This document shows positions 1 through 7,704 of a stretch of DNA of 16,874 nt, piece after piece. Position 1 is the first letter of the stretch. Every line of letters starts with the position of its first letter. Both the position numbers and the translations under genes were made by a program. The notes below the pieces were generated by a model that made no database searches, was not told the origin of the DNA, and saw only the letters and a list, made by a program, of their open reading frames with translations. This DNA is from UBA1189 sp045544835 (GTDB lineage Bacteria; Bacteroidota; Bacteroidia; Bacteroidales; Bacteroidaceae). The stretch is from positions 1-16,874 of the forward strand of contig JAZPZS010000028.1 in NCBI GenBank assembly GCA_045544835.1, read 5' to 3'.

Positions 1-267
1 GGGTTGGACAAGAATGACATCACCTACTACGTGCTCCATCAGGCAAACTTCCGAATCAATGATTTCATCCGTCATCGGTTCAATATGGATACGGCAAAGT
101 TCCCTGTCAATATGGACAAGTATGGCAACACTTCATCGGCAAGTATTCCCATGCTGCTCGATGAGTTGAATCGTGAAGGAAAGTTAAAAAATGGCGATTT
201 GCTCGCGTTTAGTGCTTTTGGTGCAGGATTTACCACGGGTGCGTGTATCATCGAATGGAATAAATAA
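1..267 (+). CDS. Beta-ketoacyl-ACP synthase III (FabH-like), C-terminal part
   Basis: The gene runs in from before the window, so only about 88 C-terminal residues are visible. They contain two of the three catalytic signatures of KAS III enzymes: the HQANFRI motif with the active-site His (codon at 37-39) and the GNTSSAS motif with the active-site Asn. The end (FGAGFTTGACIIEW) matches the family's closing strand. The catalytic Cys lies upstream, outside the window. KAS III enzymes condense an acyl-CoA starter with malonyl-ACP to begin chain synthesis in the cytoplasm. It is followed 53 nt later by a KAS II gene and then a dehydratase, so it is probably part of a dedicated acyl or polyene set and not necessarily the housekeeping fabH. 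Family assignment is firm; the exact pathway is unknown. Confidence 0.9.
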   Translation, partial: GLDKNDITYYVLHQANFRINDFIRHRFNMDTAKFPVNMDKYGNTSSASIPMLLDELNREGKLKNGDLLAFSAFGAGFTTGACIIEWNK

Positions 268-268
268 C

Positions 269-276
269 TATATTTG
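269..276 (+). promoter_or_regulatory. Possible internal -7 box ahead of the KAS II gene
   Basis: TATATTTG just after the KAS III stop matches the Bacteroidetes -7 consensus TAnnTTTG. No good TTTG-like -33 element is seen at the usual 19-21 bp spacing. It could give the KAS II gene its own transcript with a leader of about 40 nt. Confidence 0.3.
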
Positions 277-320
277 CAACGTTATTAACAAGTATTAAGA
301 AAAACAGTATAAGATATAAC

Positions 321-1565
321 ATGGAAAGAAGAGTTGTAATTACTGGCTTGGGCACCATCAGCCCTGTGGGAAACACAGTAGCCGACTTTTGGAACAGTCT
401 GAAAGAGGGTAAGAGTGGCTTGAACTTTATCCAAGGATATGACGATGTGGACCTCCCTGTGCGCATTGTAGCTCAAGTGAAGGATTTCGATCCTATGGCC
501 AACGGCCTTGAGCGTGCCGATGTACGCAAGATGGATCTCTTTTGCCAGTATGCTATGGCTGCAGCCAATCAGGCAGTGAAGGACAGTGGTCTGGTGAGCG
601 GCGAGAATATCGAGCCCGATCGCTTCGGCGTATACGTAGGCTCGGGTATCGGCGGCATCAACACTTTCGTGCGCGAGACCGAAAAACTACTCAATGAAGG
701 AGCACGCCGCATCTCTCCCCTGTTTGTACCTACAATGATTGCCAATATTGCTTCGGGCAATATCGCTATCCGTCATAATGCCCAAGGCCCTTGTCTGCCC
801 ATCGTGACTGCCTGTGCTACAGGTACCCACTCAGCCGGTGAGGCATTCCGTGCCATCAAGTATGGTCTTGCCGATGCCATCATTACCGGTGGCTCCGAGG
901 CTGCCGTACACCCCTTGGCAATCGGTGGCTTTGCCAATAGCCGTGCGCTCACCAATGCCGAGACCTTGGAAGATGCCTGCACACCATTCGATGCCCGTCG
1001 CAGTGGCTTTACCATGGCCGAGGGTGCCGGTATACTGGTGTTTGAAGAGTATGAGCATGCCGTGAAGCGTGGCGCTACCATCTATGCCGAGGTGGCTGGC
1101 TATGGCAACACCTGTGATGCCCACCACTACACTGCTCCGCGCCCCGACGGTATACCTGCTTCGAAGGCTATCCGCATGGCACTCGATGAGGCTGGCTACA
1201 CCTCTGACGAGACCCTCTATATCAATGCGCACGGTACCAGCACTCCGCTCAACGACAAGACCGAGACCTACGCCATCAAGCTTGCCCTTGGCGAAGAGGA
1301 TGCCCGCAAGGCACTCATCAGCTCCACCAAGTCGATGACAGGTCACATGCTCGGTGCTGCTGGTGGTATAGAACTCATTGCTACCGCCCTGGCCGTGAAG
1401 CATGGCATCGTGCCTCCTACCATCAATTACAAGGAGCCCGACCCCGAGTGCGACCTCAACTACGTGCCCAACAAGGCTGTTGAGGCCGATGTGACCATGG
1501 CTGCATCCAACTCTCTGGGCTTCGGGGGTCACAATGCCTGTGTGGTATTGAAGAAGATGAATTGA
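321..1565 (+). CDS. Beta-ketoacyl-ACP synthase II (FabF family)
   Basis: A 414-residue protein, the usual FabF length. The Cys-His-His catalytic triad of the KAS I/II class is intact: Cys165 in the TACATG nucleophile elbow, His304 in NAHGTSTP, and His342 in KSMTGHMLGAAGG. The glycine-rich end (SLGFGGHNACVV) is also typical. KAS II enzymes elongate acyl-ACP with malonyl-ACP in the cytoplasm. The ATG at 321 is directly followed by the standard N-terminal strand RRVVITGLG. It lies between a KAS III and a FabZ-like dehydratase, with only 15 nt to the latter, so the three are probably cotranscribed. No ACP or ketoreductase gene is visible here. Whether this is housekeeping fabF or a secondary-lipid/polyene synthase cannot be decided from the sequence, so no symbol is given. 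Confidence 0.92.
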   Translation: MERRVVITGLGTISPVGNTVADFWNSLKEGKSGLNFIQGYDDVDLPVRIVAQVKDFDPMANGLERADVRKMDLFCQYAMAAANQAVKDSGLVSGENIEPDRFGVYVGSGIGGINTFVRETEKLLNEGARRISPLFVPTMIANIASGNIAIRHNAQGPCLPIVTACATGTHSAGEAFRAIKYGLADAIITGGSEAAVHPLAIGGFANSRALTNAETLEDACTPFDARRSGFTMAEGAGILVFEEYEHAVKRGATIYAEVAGYGNTCDAHHYTAPRPDGIPASKAIRMALDEAGYTSDETLYINAHGTSTPLNDKTETYAIKLALGEEDARKALISSTKSMTGHMLGAAGGIELIATALAVKHGIVPPTINYKEPDPECDLNYVPNKAVEADVTMAASNSLGFGGHNACVVLKKMN

Positions 1566-1580
1566 GTTTGCTAAAACAAT

Positions 1581-2015
1581 ATGGACAGAGAAGAAATTAA
1601 GACCTATCTTCCTCATCGCGAGCCGATGTTGCTTGTCGACTCCATTGTGGTGGAGACCGAGACAGCTGCTGACGGCACTGAGCAACACTATGCTGTGGCA
1701 ACCTATAAGGTGCGTGGCGACGAGTTTTTCATTCAGGGTCACTTCCCCGACTATCCCGTAGTGCCAGGTGTCATCCTCTGCGAGATGATGGCTCAGTCGT
1801 GTGCGCTACTCCTTGGCGACGAGATCAAGAGCAAGCGCCCTCTATACACAGGTATCGACAACGTGCGCTTCAAGCATCAGGTACGTCCGGGTGACACCAT
1901 TGTCATCCGCTCCACTATCACCGATCGTCGTCAGGCTATTGTCTTTGCCAAGGCAGAGGCCAAGGTCGATGGCAAGCTTTGCTGCCGTGGTAACCTCTCG
2001 TTTGCCCTTATTTGA
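1581..2015 (+). CDS. 3-hydroxyacyl-ACP dehydratase, FabZ-like
   Basis: A 144-residue hot-dog-fold dehydratase. The N-terminal LPHREPMLLVDSI segment is the FabZ signature. The catalytic pair is present: His54 in GHFPDYPVVPG and Glu68 in ILCEMMAQ. FabZ enzymes remove water from beta-hydroxyacyl-ACP to give trans-2-enoyl-ACP. It starts 15 nt after the KAS II gene and ends just before a hairpin, so it is the last gene of this transcription unit. Its length and motifs are normal. Bacteroidetes also carry a FabZ fused to LpxC; this one stands alone and accompanies condensing enzymes, which suggests a dedicated pathway (inference). Confidence 0.9.
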   Translation: MDREEIKTYLPHREPMLLVDSIVVETETAADGTEQHYAVATYKVRGDEFFIQGHFPDYPVVPGVILCEMMAQSCALLLGDEIKSKRPLYTGIDNVRFKHQVRPGDTIVIRSTITDRRQAIVFAKAEAKVDGKLCCRGNLSFALI

Positions 2016-2041
2016 TAGAAGGGATGCACCAATTCAAAAAC

Positions 2042-2077
2042 AACGTGCGGGAATGCTGATCGGTATCCCCGCACGTT
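2042..2077 (+). terminator. Hairpin after the dehydratase gene
   Basis: A 10-bp perfect stem, AACGTGCGGG (2042-2051) with CCCGCACGTT (2068-2077), around a 16-nt loop. It lies 26 nt after the stop codon. Only a short T run follows (TTTGTAATAAA), so it is a weaker than ideal intrinsic terminator, but its position fits the end of the operon. Confidence 0.6.
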
Positions 2078-2149
2078 TGTAATAAACGCCCGTCTTATCA
2101 GCATCTCATCAGATAAAGCGGTGGCGGCTTCTATTTTTTTTTGTTTTTT

Positions 2150-2181
2150 TATGGCAAAGAAAAAAAAATCGTTTATATTTG
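2150..2181 (+). promoter_or_regulatory. Candidate distal promoter of the rhamnose operon
   Basis: TATATTTG at 2174-2181 fits the Bacteroidetes -7 consensus. TATG at 2150-2153 is a one-mismatch -33 box, 20 bp upstream. The sequence after the box, TGCTGTCAA-like, resembles the start region of the proximal promoter 95 bp downstream. Confidence 0.35.
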
Positions 2182-2245
2182 CTGTCAATTAGATAAAAAT
2201 ATAAGTCTAATAACATTTAGAATCTGTTTTTAAAATTATTTCGAG

Positions 2246-2276
2246 TTTAGCTGAGAGGTGTTTTTGTGTATATTTG
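2246..2276 (+). promoter_or_regulatory. Candidate proximal promoter of the rhamnose operon
   Basis: TTTA (2246-2249), 19 bp, then TATATTTG (2269-2276) gives a good match to the Bacteroidetes -33/-7 pattern. Transcription would start near 2283 and leave a leader of about 130 nt before the rhaB ATG at 2413. Confidence 0.55.
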
Positions 2277-2291
2277 CGCTGTCAAGGCGCA

Positions 2292-2311
2292 GCAAATAGT
2301 GGTCTATTTGC
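2292..2311. promoter_or_regulatory. Palindrome in the rhaB leader
   Basis: GCAAATAG, four bases, CTATTTGC: a perfect 8-bp inverted repeat about 10 nt after the predicted transcription start. It could be an operator or a small RNA hairpin. No regulator gene is adjacent, so its partner is unknown. Confidence 0.45.
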
Positions 2312-2412
2312 AAGAATTGGGAGTGCAAAGATGCCAAAAAGAACCTCAGGTAAACCGAAAAGCAGATTCTAAAAACATATTAGCGATAATTTTAAAACAG
2401 ATTCTTAAGTAT

Positions 2413-3885
2413 ATGGAACAAACACATTTCTTCGCAGTAGACCTCGGTGCCACGAGTGGACGCACCATTTTGGGTACGCTCTCCGAGGCTGGCCTTGAGC
2501 TACGCGAACTCACCCGCTTCCCCAATCATATCATTGAGACTGGCGGACACTTCTTCTGGGACATCTATGCCCTATACAACGAAATCATCGGCGGTCTTAA
2601 AGTAGTGGCCCGCGAAGGTATTGAAATCACTTCGGTAGGTATCGATACTTGGGGTGTCGACTTCGCCTTCATCGGCAAGGACGGCGGTCTGCTGCGCAAC
2701 CCCTACTGCTACCGCGACCCCCATACGGTGGGCATGATGGAAGAGTACTTCAAACAAGTGCCCAAGGAGCACGTATATGACCTTACGGGCATCCAGTTCA
2801 TGAACTTCAACTCGCTCTTCCAGCTCTACACCCTGCACCGTGCAGGCGACAGTGCTCTGGAAGCAGCCGACAAGATTCTCTTCGTGCCCGATGCCCTCTC
2901 CTATATGCTGACAGGCGAGAAGGTGACAGAGTATACCATCGCATCGACCTCACAGATTCTCAACCCCCGCACCAAGCAGATGGAGCAGGAGCTGCTCGAC
3001 GTGTGTGGTGTACGTGCCGAGCAGTTTGGCCGCTTCGTATTCCCCGGCGAGCAGATTGGTGTGCTCAGCGAGGAGATACAGCGCCAGACAGGCCTTGGCG
3101 CCATCCCTGTGATTGCCGTAGCCGGTCACGATACCGCATCGGCCGTAGCTGCCGTGCCAGCCATGAGCGAGCGCTTCGCCTACTTGAGCTCAGGCACTTG
3201 GTCGCTGATGGGTATTGAGGTGAAAGACGCCATCATCAACGCCGAGAGCTTCGACAAGAATTTCACCAACGAAGGCGGCGTAGAAGGTACTACCCGCTTC
3301 CTGAAGAATATCTGTGGCATGTGGCTCCTGGAGCGCTGCCGCAAGGAATGGACAGAGGACTACTCATACAGTGCGCTCATCGATGCAGCTCTGGCAGTAC
3401 CCGCCTTCCGCAGCATCATCAACCCCGATGCGCCCTGCTTCGCTAACCCCACCTCCATGATTGAGGCCATCAAGCAGTACTGCCGCGAAACCTCACAGCC
3501 CGTGCCCGAGACCTATGGCGAGCTCACCCGCTGCATCTTCGACAGCTTGGCCCTGCGCTACCGTCAGGTGTTCGGCTATCTGCAACAGATGGCTCCGTTC
3601 CCCATCGAGGCACTGCATGTTATCGGTGGCGGCTCGCGCAACAACCTTCTCAACCAGTTCACCTGCAACGCCGTAGGCGTACCCGTAGTAGCTGGCCCGA
3701 GCGAATGTACTGCTATCGGCAACATCATGCTGCAGGCCAAGGCTGCAGGCATCGTGGAGGATATCGCAGCCATGCGTCGCCTCATCGCGGCTTCTATAGA
3801 GACCGCCACCTTCACTCCCGAAGATGCCGAAGCCTGGGACAAGGGATATGAGCAGTATCTGAAGGTGTATAGAGAAGACATTTAA
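2413..3885 (+). CDS. rhaB: L-rhamnulokinase
   Basis: A 490-residue FGGY-family sugar kinase, the expected RhaB length. The protein begins with the phosphate-binding segment FFAVDLGATSGRTILG. The region GIDTWGVDF is at residues 76-84, and the likely catalytic base is Asp240 in AVAGHDTASA. The nucleotide-binding segments YLSSGTWSLMG and HVIGGGSRNNLLN follow. The enzyme phosphorylates L-rhamnulose to L-rhamnulose-1-phosphate with ATP in the cytoplasm. The ATG at 2413 is chosen because the 49 codons of open frame before it have no family similarity and overlap the promoter and leader. rhaA follows after 38 nt and rhaT after that, so this is the first gene of a rhamnose operon. Confidence 0.95.
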   Translation: MEQTHFFAVDLGATSGRTILGTLSEAGLELRELTRFPNHIIETGGHFFWDIYALYNEIIGGLKVVAREGIEITSVGIDTWGVDFAFIGKDGGLLRNPYCYRDPHTVGMMEEYFKQVPKEHVYDLTGIQFMNFNSLFQLYTLHRAGDSALEAADKILFVPDALSYMLTGEKVTEYTIASTSQILNPRTKQMEQELLDVCGVRAEQFGRFVFPGEQIGVLSEEIQRQTGLGAIPVIAVAGHDTASAVAAVPAMSERFAYLSSGTWSLMGIEVKDAIINAESFDKNFTNEGGVEGTTRFLKNICGMWLLERCRKEWTEDYSYSALIDAALAVPAFRSIINPDAPCFANPTSMIEAIKQYCRETSQPVPETYGELTRCIFDSLALRYRQVFGYLQQMAPFPIEALHVIGGGSRNNLLNQFTCNAVGVPVVAGPSECTAIGNIMLQAKAAGIVEDIAAMRRLIAASIETATFTPEDAEAWDKGYEQYLKVYREDI

Positions 3886-3923
3886 ACCAAGAATGAATAA
3901 CAACTTTTAAAAATAGAATCAAT

Positions 3924-5177
3924 ATGAAAGAAGAACTTATTTTGAAATCGTATGAGATTGCAAAGGAGCGCTACGCAGCTCTTGGTATTGACACAGACAA
4001 GGTGTTGGAACAGTTGCAAGACTTCCACCTCAGCATGCACTGCTGGCAGGCCGACGACGTAAAGGGCTTTGAGGTACAGGCAGGTGCTCTCTCTGGCGGT
4101 ATCCAGTCTACCGGCGACTTCCCCGGTGCAGCACGCAACATCGACGAGCTCCGTCAGGATGTGCTGAAGGCAAAGTCACTCATTCCCGGTACTCACCGTC
4201 TGAACCTCCACGAGATCTATGGCGACTTCCAGGGCAAGGTAGTAGACCGCGATGAAGTATCTGTAGAGCATTTCCAGAGCTGGATTGACTGGGGTAAGGA
4301 GCACGACACCAAGCTCGACTTCAACTCCACCTCTTTCTCACATCCGAAGAGCGGTAACCTCTCACTCTCTAACCCCGACAAGGGCATCCGCGACTTCTGG
4401 ATCGAGCATAGCAAGCGCTGCCGCGACATCGCCAATGCGATGGGTGAGGCACAGGGCGACCCCTGTATCATGAACCTCTGGGTACACGACGGCTGCAAGG
4501 ACGTAAGCGTTAACCACGCTCTCTACCGCAACTTGCTGAAGCAGTCACTCGATGAGATCTTCGCCAAGGAACAGCCCATGATGAAGGATTGTATCGAGGG
4601 TAAGGTATTCGGTATCGGTCTCGAGAGCTTCACCGTAGGTTCACACGATTTCTACACCGCATACGCAGCCAAGAACGACAAGATCCTGACCATCGACACC
4701 GGTCACTATCATCCCACCGAGAGCCCTGCCGACAAGGTGAGCGCCGTACTTCCCTTCGTGAAGGAACTCATGCTCCACGTATCACGTCCCGTACGTTGGG
4801 ATTCTGACCACGTGACCATCATGGACGACCCCACACAGGAACTCTTCTTCGAAATCGTACGTGCCGGTGCTCTTGACCGCGTACACTACGGCCTCGACTT
4901 CTTCGACGGCTCAATCAACCGTATCGGTGCTTATGTTATCGGTTCACGCTCGGCACAGAAGTGCATGCTCCGCGCATTGCTCGAACCGAAGGAGTTGCTC
5001 GCTCAGTACGAACTCGCAGGCGAAGGTTACAAGCTCCTCGGCGTTATGGAAGAGCAGAAGGCTATGCCTTGGCAGGCAGTATACGACATGTTCTGCTTGA
5101 AGAACAATGTGCCCGTAGGCGACGCCTTCATCGCAGAGATTGCCAAGTACGAGGCCGAGGTAACAAGCAAGAGATAA
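3924..5177 (+). CDS. rhaA: L-rhamnose isomerase
   Basis: A 417-residue protein, close to the usual length of about 419. The N-terminal block SMHCWQADDVKGFE followed by GGIQSTGDFPG is diagnostic of L-rhamnose isomerase. Candidate metal ligands fall where the TIM-barrel isomerase family places them: Glu234 (IGLESFTVGSH), Asp258 and His261 (TIDTGHYHP), His285, Asp293 and Asp295 (RWDSDHV), and Asp325 (GLDFFDGS). The residue list is by analogy, not by alignment. The enzyme interconverts L-rhamnose and L-rhamnulose using divalent metal. It lies 38 nt after rhaB and supplies the substrate of that kinase. A long inverted repeat separates it from rhaT, so expression of the downstream gene may be set separately. 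Confidence 0.96.
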   Translation: MKEELILKSYEIAKERYAALGIDTDKVLEQLQDFHLSMHCWQADDVKGFEVQAGALSGGIQSTGDFPGAARNIDELRQDVLKAKSLIPGTHRLNLHEIYGDFQGKVVDRDEVSVEHFQSWIDWGKEHDTKLDFNSTSFSHPKSGNLSLSNPDKGIRDFWIEHSKRCRDIANAMGEAQGDPCIMNLWVHDGCKDVSVNHALYRNLLKQSLDEIFAKEQPMMKDCIEGKVFGIGLESFTVGSHDFYTAYAAKNDKILTIDTGHYHPTESPADKVSAVLPFVKELMLHVSRPVRWDSDHVTIMDDPTQELFFEIVRAGALDRVHYGLDFFDGSINRIGAYVIGSRSAQKCMLRALLEPKELLAQYELAGEGYKLLGVMEEQKAMPWQAVYDMFCLKNNVPVGDAFIAEIAKYEAEVTSKR

Positions 5178-5193
5178 ATAGAATTCTAAACTG

Positions 5194-5267
5194 TGAATTA
5201 TGAATTATGAGCGGAGACGACACCGAATCATCTGCGGGTGGCTCTCTGTTTCATAATTCATAATTCA
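5194..5267. repeat. 17-bp perfect inverted repeat between rhaA and rhaT
   Basis: TGAATTATGAATTATGA (5194-5210) is matched exactly by its reverse complement at 5251-5267, with 40 bp between. Each arm is itself built of two tandem GAATTAT units. The spacer can add short pairs (CACC with GGTG). In RNA this makes a long stem-loop 19 nt before the rhaT ATG. It resembles the short intergenic palindromes common in Bacteroidales; a role in RNA stability or attenuation is inference. Confidence 0.75.
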
Positions 5268-5285
5268 ATTTTCATCATTATTCAC

Positions 5286-6320
5286 ATGAACATTCTAATC
5301 GGACTATTAATCATTGCCGTCGGTGCTTTCTGCCAGTCGAGTTGCTACGTCCCCATCAACAAGATCAAGAAATGGTCGTGGGAGTCGTACTGGATTGTGC
5401 AGGGCGTGTTCGCATGGCTTGTATTCCCGCTCTTGGGTGCGCTCCTCGCTGTGCCCAGCGGACATAGCTTGGGCGAGCTGTTCGGTGCAGCCCCCTCGTT
5501 CAACATCTGGATGACCGTGCTCTTCGGCGTGCTGTGGGGTGTGGGTGGTCTCACCTTCGGTCTCTCGATGCGCTACCTCGGCGTTGCGCTGGGCCAGTCT
5601 ATTGCCCTAGGTACTTGCGCAGGTCTCGGCACCATCATGGGCCCCGTACTGCTCAATGCCTTCTTCCCCGAACTCAACGCCCTGCAGTCGCTCACCTTCG
5701 CCGTTATCATGGGCGTGGTGGTAACCCTGCTCGGTATCTCTATTATTGGTATTGCCGGTTCCATGAAGTCGGCCTCACTCTCCGAGGAGGAGAAGAAGGC
5801 GGCTGTCAAGGACTTCAACTTCCCCAAGGGCCTTGCCATCGCACTGCTGGCAGGTTTCATGAGTGGCTGCTTCAACGTAGGCCTTGAGTTTGGTAAGGAT
5901 ATCCACTTCGGTGAGCTCACCGACCCCATGTTCCGCACCCTGCCCGCTACGCTGCTCGTCACCATGGGTGGTTTCGTCACCAATGCCATCTACTGCTTCT
6001 ATCAGAATCAGAAGAACAAGACCTGGAGCGACTATAAGATGGGCTCCGTATGGGGCAACAACCTCCTGTTCTGCGCCCTGGCCGGTATCCTCTGGTACAG
6101 CCAGTTCTTCGGTCTCTCCCTGGGTCGTAGCTTCTTCGAGGCTGGTGGCACTATGGACACCCTCGCCTTCTGCATCCTGATGGCCTTGAACGTCACCTTC
6201 TCCAACGTGTGGGGTATCATCCTCAAGGAGTGGAAGGGTTGCTCACGCAAGACCATCGTGGTGCTCATCATCGGCATCGTGGTACTGATAGCCTCATCAT
6301 TCCTGCCGCAGTTCATTTGA
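5286..6320 (+). CDS. rhaT: L-rhamnose/proton symporter
   Basis: A 344-residue, highly hydrophobic inner-membrane protein with about ten transmembrane segments, the same length as E. coli RhaT. Recognisable family segments are the N-terminal PINKIKKWSWESYW, the middle GLSMRYLGVALGQSIALG, ILWYSQFFGLSLG, and the late GIILKEWKG. RhaT imports L-rhamnose with protons. The ATG at 5286 is preferred because the preceding 16 in-frame codons lie inside the inverted repeat and would put odd residues ahead of the first membrane segment. It follows rhaA in the same direction and completes uptake, isomerisation and phosphorylation. The aldolase for the next step is not in this window. Confidence 0.95.
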   Translation: MNILIGLLIIAVGAFCQSSCYVPINKIKKWSWESYWIVQGVFAWLVFPLLGALLAVPSGHSLGELFGAAPSFNIWMTVLFGVLWGVGGLTFGLSMRYLGVALGQSIALGTCAGLGTIMGPVLLNAFFPELNALQSLTFAVIMGVVVTLLGISIIGIAGSMKSASLSEEEKKAAVKDFNFPKGLAIALLAGFMSGCFNVGLEFGKDIHFGELTDPMFRTLPATLLVTMGGFVTNAIYCFYQNQKNKTWSDYKMGSVWGNNLLFCALAGILWYSQFFGLSLGRSFFEAGGTMDTLAFCILMALNVTFSNVWGIILKEWKGCSRKTIVVLIIGIVVLIASSFLPQFI

Positions 6321-6378
6321 TGGGCGGTGCCTTTCCTATATAGGATTATAACTACAGTTGAATAAAAGACAAGCATCG

Positions 6379-7509
6379 ATGCCTATAACTATCCGTCCCG
6401 TAAAAACTTCAAAAGAAATGAAGCGGTTTATCTGCTTCAACTACGAGTTGTATAAAGACTCCCCCTACGCTGTACCCGATTTGTATAGTGATGTACGTGA
6501 TACCCTTGACCCCAAAAAGAATGCAGCCTTTGAATTTTGTGAGGCGCAGCCTTTTATCGCTCTTCGCGATGATAAGGTCGTAGGACGTATCGTAGCCATT
6601 ATTAATCATAAGGCTAATTCTGTATGGGGTAAGAAAGCCGTGCGTTTCGGATGGGTTGACTTCATTGATGACGTAGAGGTTGTCGATGCATTGTTTGCTA
6701 CCGTTGAGCAGTGGGGACGTGAACGTGGCATGACTGAGGTACATGGCCCCCTAGGCTTCACTGACTTTGATCCTGAGGGTATGCTCGTCGAAGGCTTTGA
6801 TCGTATAGGCACCATGGCCACTATATATAACTATCCCTACTATCCTGTGCATTTGGAACGTATGGGCTATGTGAAGGATGTAGACTGGATGGAATACCTT
6901 CTTACGGCGCCTGAGGCATTGCCCGAGAAGCATGCGCGCATCACTCGTATCGTGAAAGAGAAGTATGGGCTGAGGGTTGTGAAGTACACTTCGCATAGCA
7001 AGCTCGCCCGTGAGCGCGGAGTGGCCATTTTCGAGTTGCTCAATGAGGCTTATGCTGATCTTTATGGCTATTCGGCACTTTCTCCCAAGCAGATACAGCA
7101 GTACATCAATAGCTATTTACCTCTGCTCGACCTTCGCCTTGTGCCCATTATCGTGGATAAGAATGACAACCTCATCGGTTTCGGTGTACTGCTCCCCTCA
7201 TTGGCCAAGGCTTTTCAGAAGGCACGTGGCTTCATGTTCCCCTTCGGTTGGTGGCACCTCGTCAGGGCTCTCAAGTGGAACAGCACGCAAACAACCGAGA
7301 TGTTGCTCGTGGCTGTGAAGCCCGAGTATCAGGGTAAGGGTGCGGTAGCATTGATATTTGACTATATCATTCCCGTGCATTACCAGCTTGGCTATAAATG
7401 GTCAGAGAGTAATCCCGAACTGGAAAGCAACGTCAAAATGCAGACTCAGTGGGATTATTTCGAGCGGGAGAACCACAAGCGCCGTCGTGCCTATGTAAAG
7501 AAAATATAG
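6379..7509 (+). CDS. GNAT-fold acyltransferase-like protein
   Basis: A 376-residue protein with features of the GNAT superfamily. An N-terminal half (residues about 1-170) includes PFIALRDDKVVGRIVAIINHKAN and a GPLGFTDFDPEGMLVEGF block. The C-terminal half has the acetyl-CoA-binding signature VAVKPEYQGKGAVALIFD, with the Q-G-K-G-A pyrophosphate loop at residues 318-322. Conserved-looking proteins of this kind are common in Bacteroidetes, and their substrate is not known to me. The ATG at 6379 is chosen over a TTG 21 nt upstream because family similarity begins at ITIRPVKT. It begins 58 nt after rhaT in the same direction and ends in a strong terminator, so it may be the last gene of the rhamnose transcript, although no rhamnose-related role is evident. 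Confidence 0.8.
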   Translation: MPITIRPVKTSKEMKRFICFNYELYKDSPYAVPDLYSDVRDTLDPKKNAAFEFCEAQPFIALRDDKVVGRIVAIINHKANSVWGKKAVRFGWVDFIDDVEVVDALFATVEQWGRERGMTEVHGPLGFTDFDPEGMLVEGFDRIGTMATIYNYPYYPVHLERMGYVKDVDWMEYLLTAPEALPEKHARITRIVKEKYGLRVVKYTSHSKLARERGVAIFELLNEAYADLYGYSALSPKQIQQYINSYLPLLDLRLVPIIVDKNDNLIGFGVLLPSLAKAFQKARGFMFPFGWWHLVRALKWNSTQTTEMLLVAVKPEYQGKGAVALIFDYIIPVHYQLGYKWSESNPELESNVKMQTQWDYFERENHKRRRAYVKKI

Positions 7510-7550
7510 CATTAGGAAAAATTTATGCGCAGATAGCGTAGAAACAAAAG

Positions 7551-7589
7551 GTATGAATTGCCTATATCATGGGCAGTTCATACTTTTTT
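7551..7589 (+). terminator. Rho-independent terminator
   Basis: GTATGAATTGCC (7551-7562) pairs with GGGCAGTTCATAC (7571-7583) around an 8-nt loop, with one G-U pair, and is followed by six T. It is 41 nt after the GNAT gene stop and separates the rhamnose side from parE. Confidence 0.85.
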
Positions 7590-7624
7590 ATTCTAGATAC
7601 TTACGTTTTCTCGCAAAAAAGCAC

Positions 7625-7632
7625 TAACTTTA
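7625..7632 (+). promoter_or_regulatory. Possible -7 box of the parE promoter
   Basis: TAACTTTA is one base from TAnnTTTG and lies 80 nt before the parE ATG, after the terminator. A TTTT at 7606-7609 is closer than the usual -33 spacing, so the match is partial. The leader also carries TTTGTAAG/ACAAACTC-type direct and inverted short repeats (7646-7700). Confidence 0.35.
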
Positions 7633-7704
7633 CCCGATAATTTCAGTTTGTAAGTTTGTAGCGCTTTAACTCAAAAACTGACAAACTCAAAAACTCAAAT
7701 CAAC

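Larger units (their letters stand above)
2016..2412. other. Gene-free leader region before the rhamnose operon
   Basis: About 400 bp without a credible gene. It holds the operon-end hairpin (2042-2077), T tracts at 2133-2150 facing an A tract at 2160-2168 that could pair as a weak A/T stem, two candidate promoters for rhaB, and an 8-bp palindrome at 2292-2311. Open reading through 2266-2412 is an in-frame extension of rhaB and is not coding by homology. Confidence 0.6.

Noticed and set aside
831..1742. Minus-strand open frame of 303 codons across the KAS II and dehydratase genes
   Set aside because: It runs across two well-supported genes and their gap on the other strand. It has no recognisable domain and no promoter.
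2133..2168. Phase-variable homopolymer tract
   Set aside because: The T and A runs are in non-coding DNA and not clearly between promoter boxes. A weak A/T stem is as likely, and a single sequence cannot show variation.
2266..2412. Longer N-terminus for rhaB
   Set aside because: The extra 49 codons cover a -7 box and a palindrome and have no FGGY-kinase similarity. The ATG at 2413 gives the usual 490-residue enzyme.
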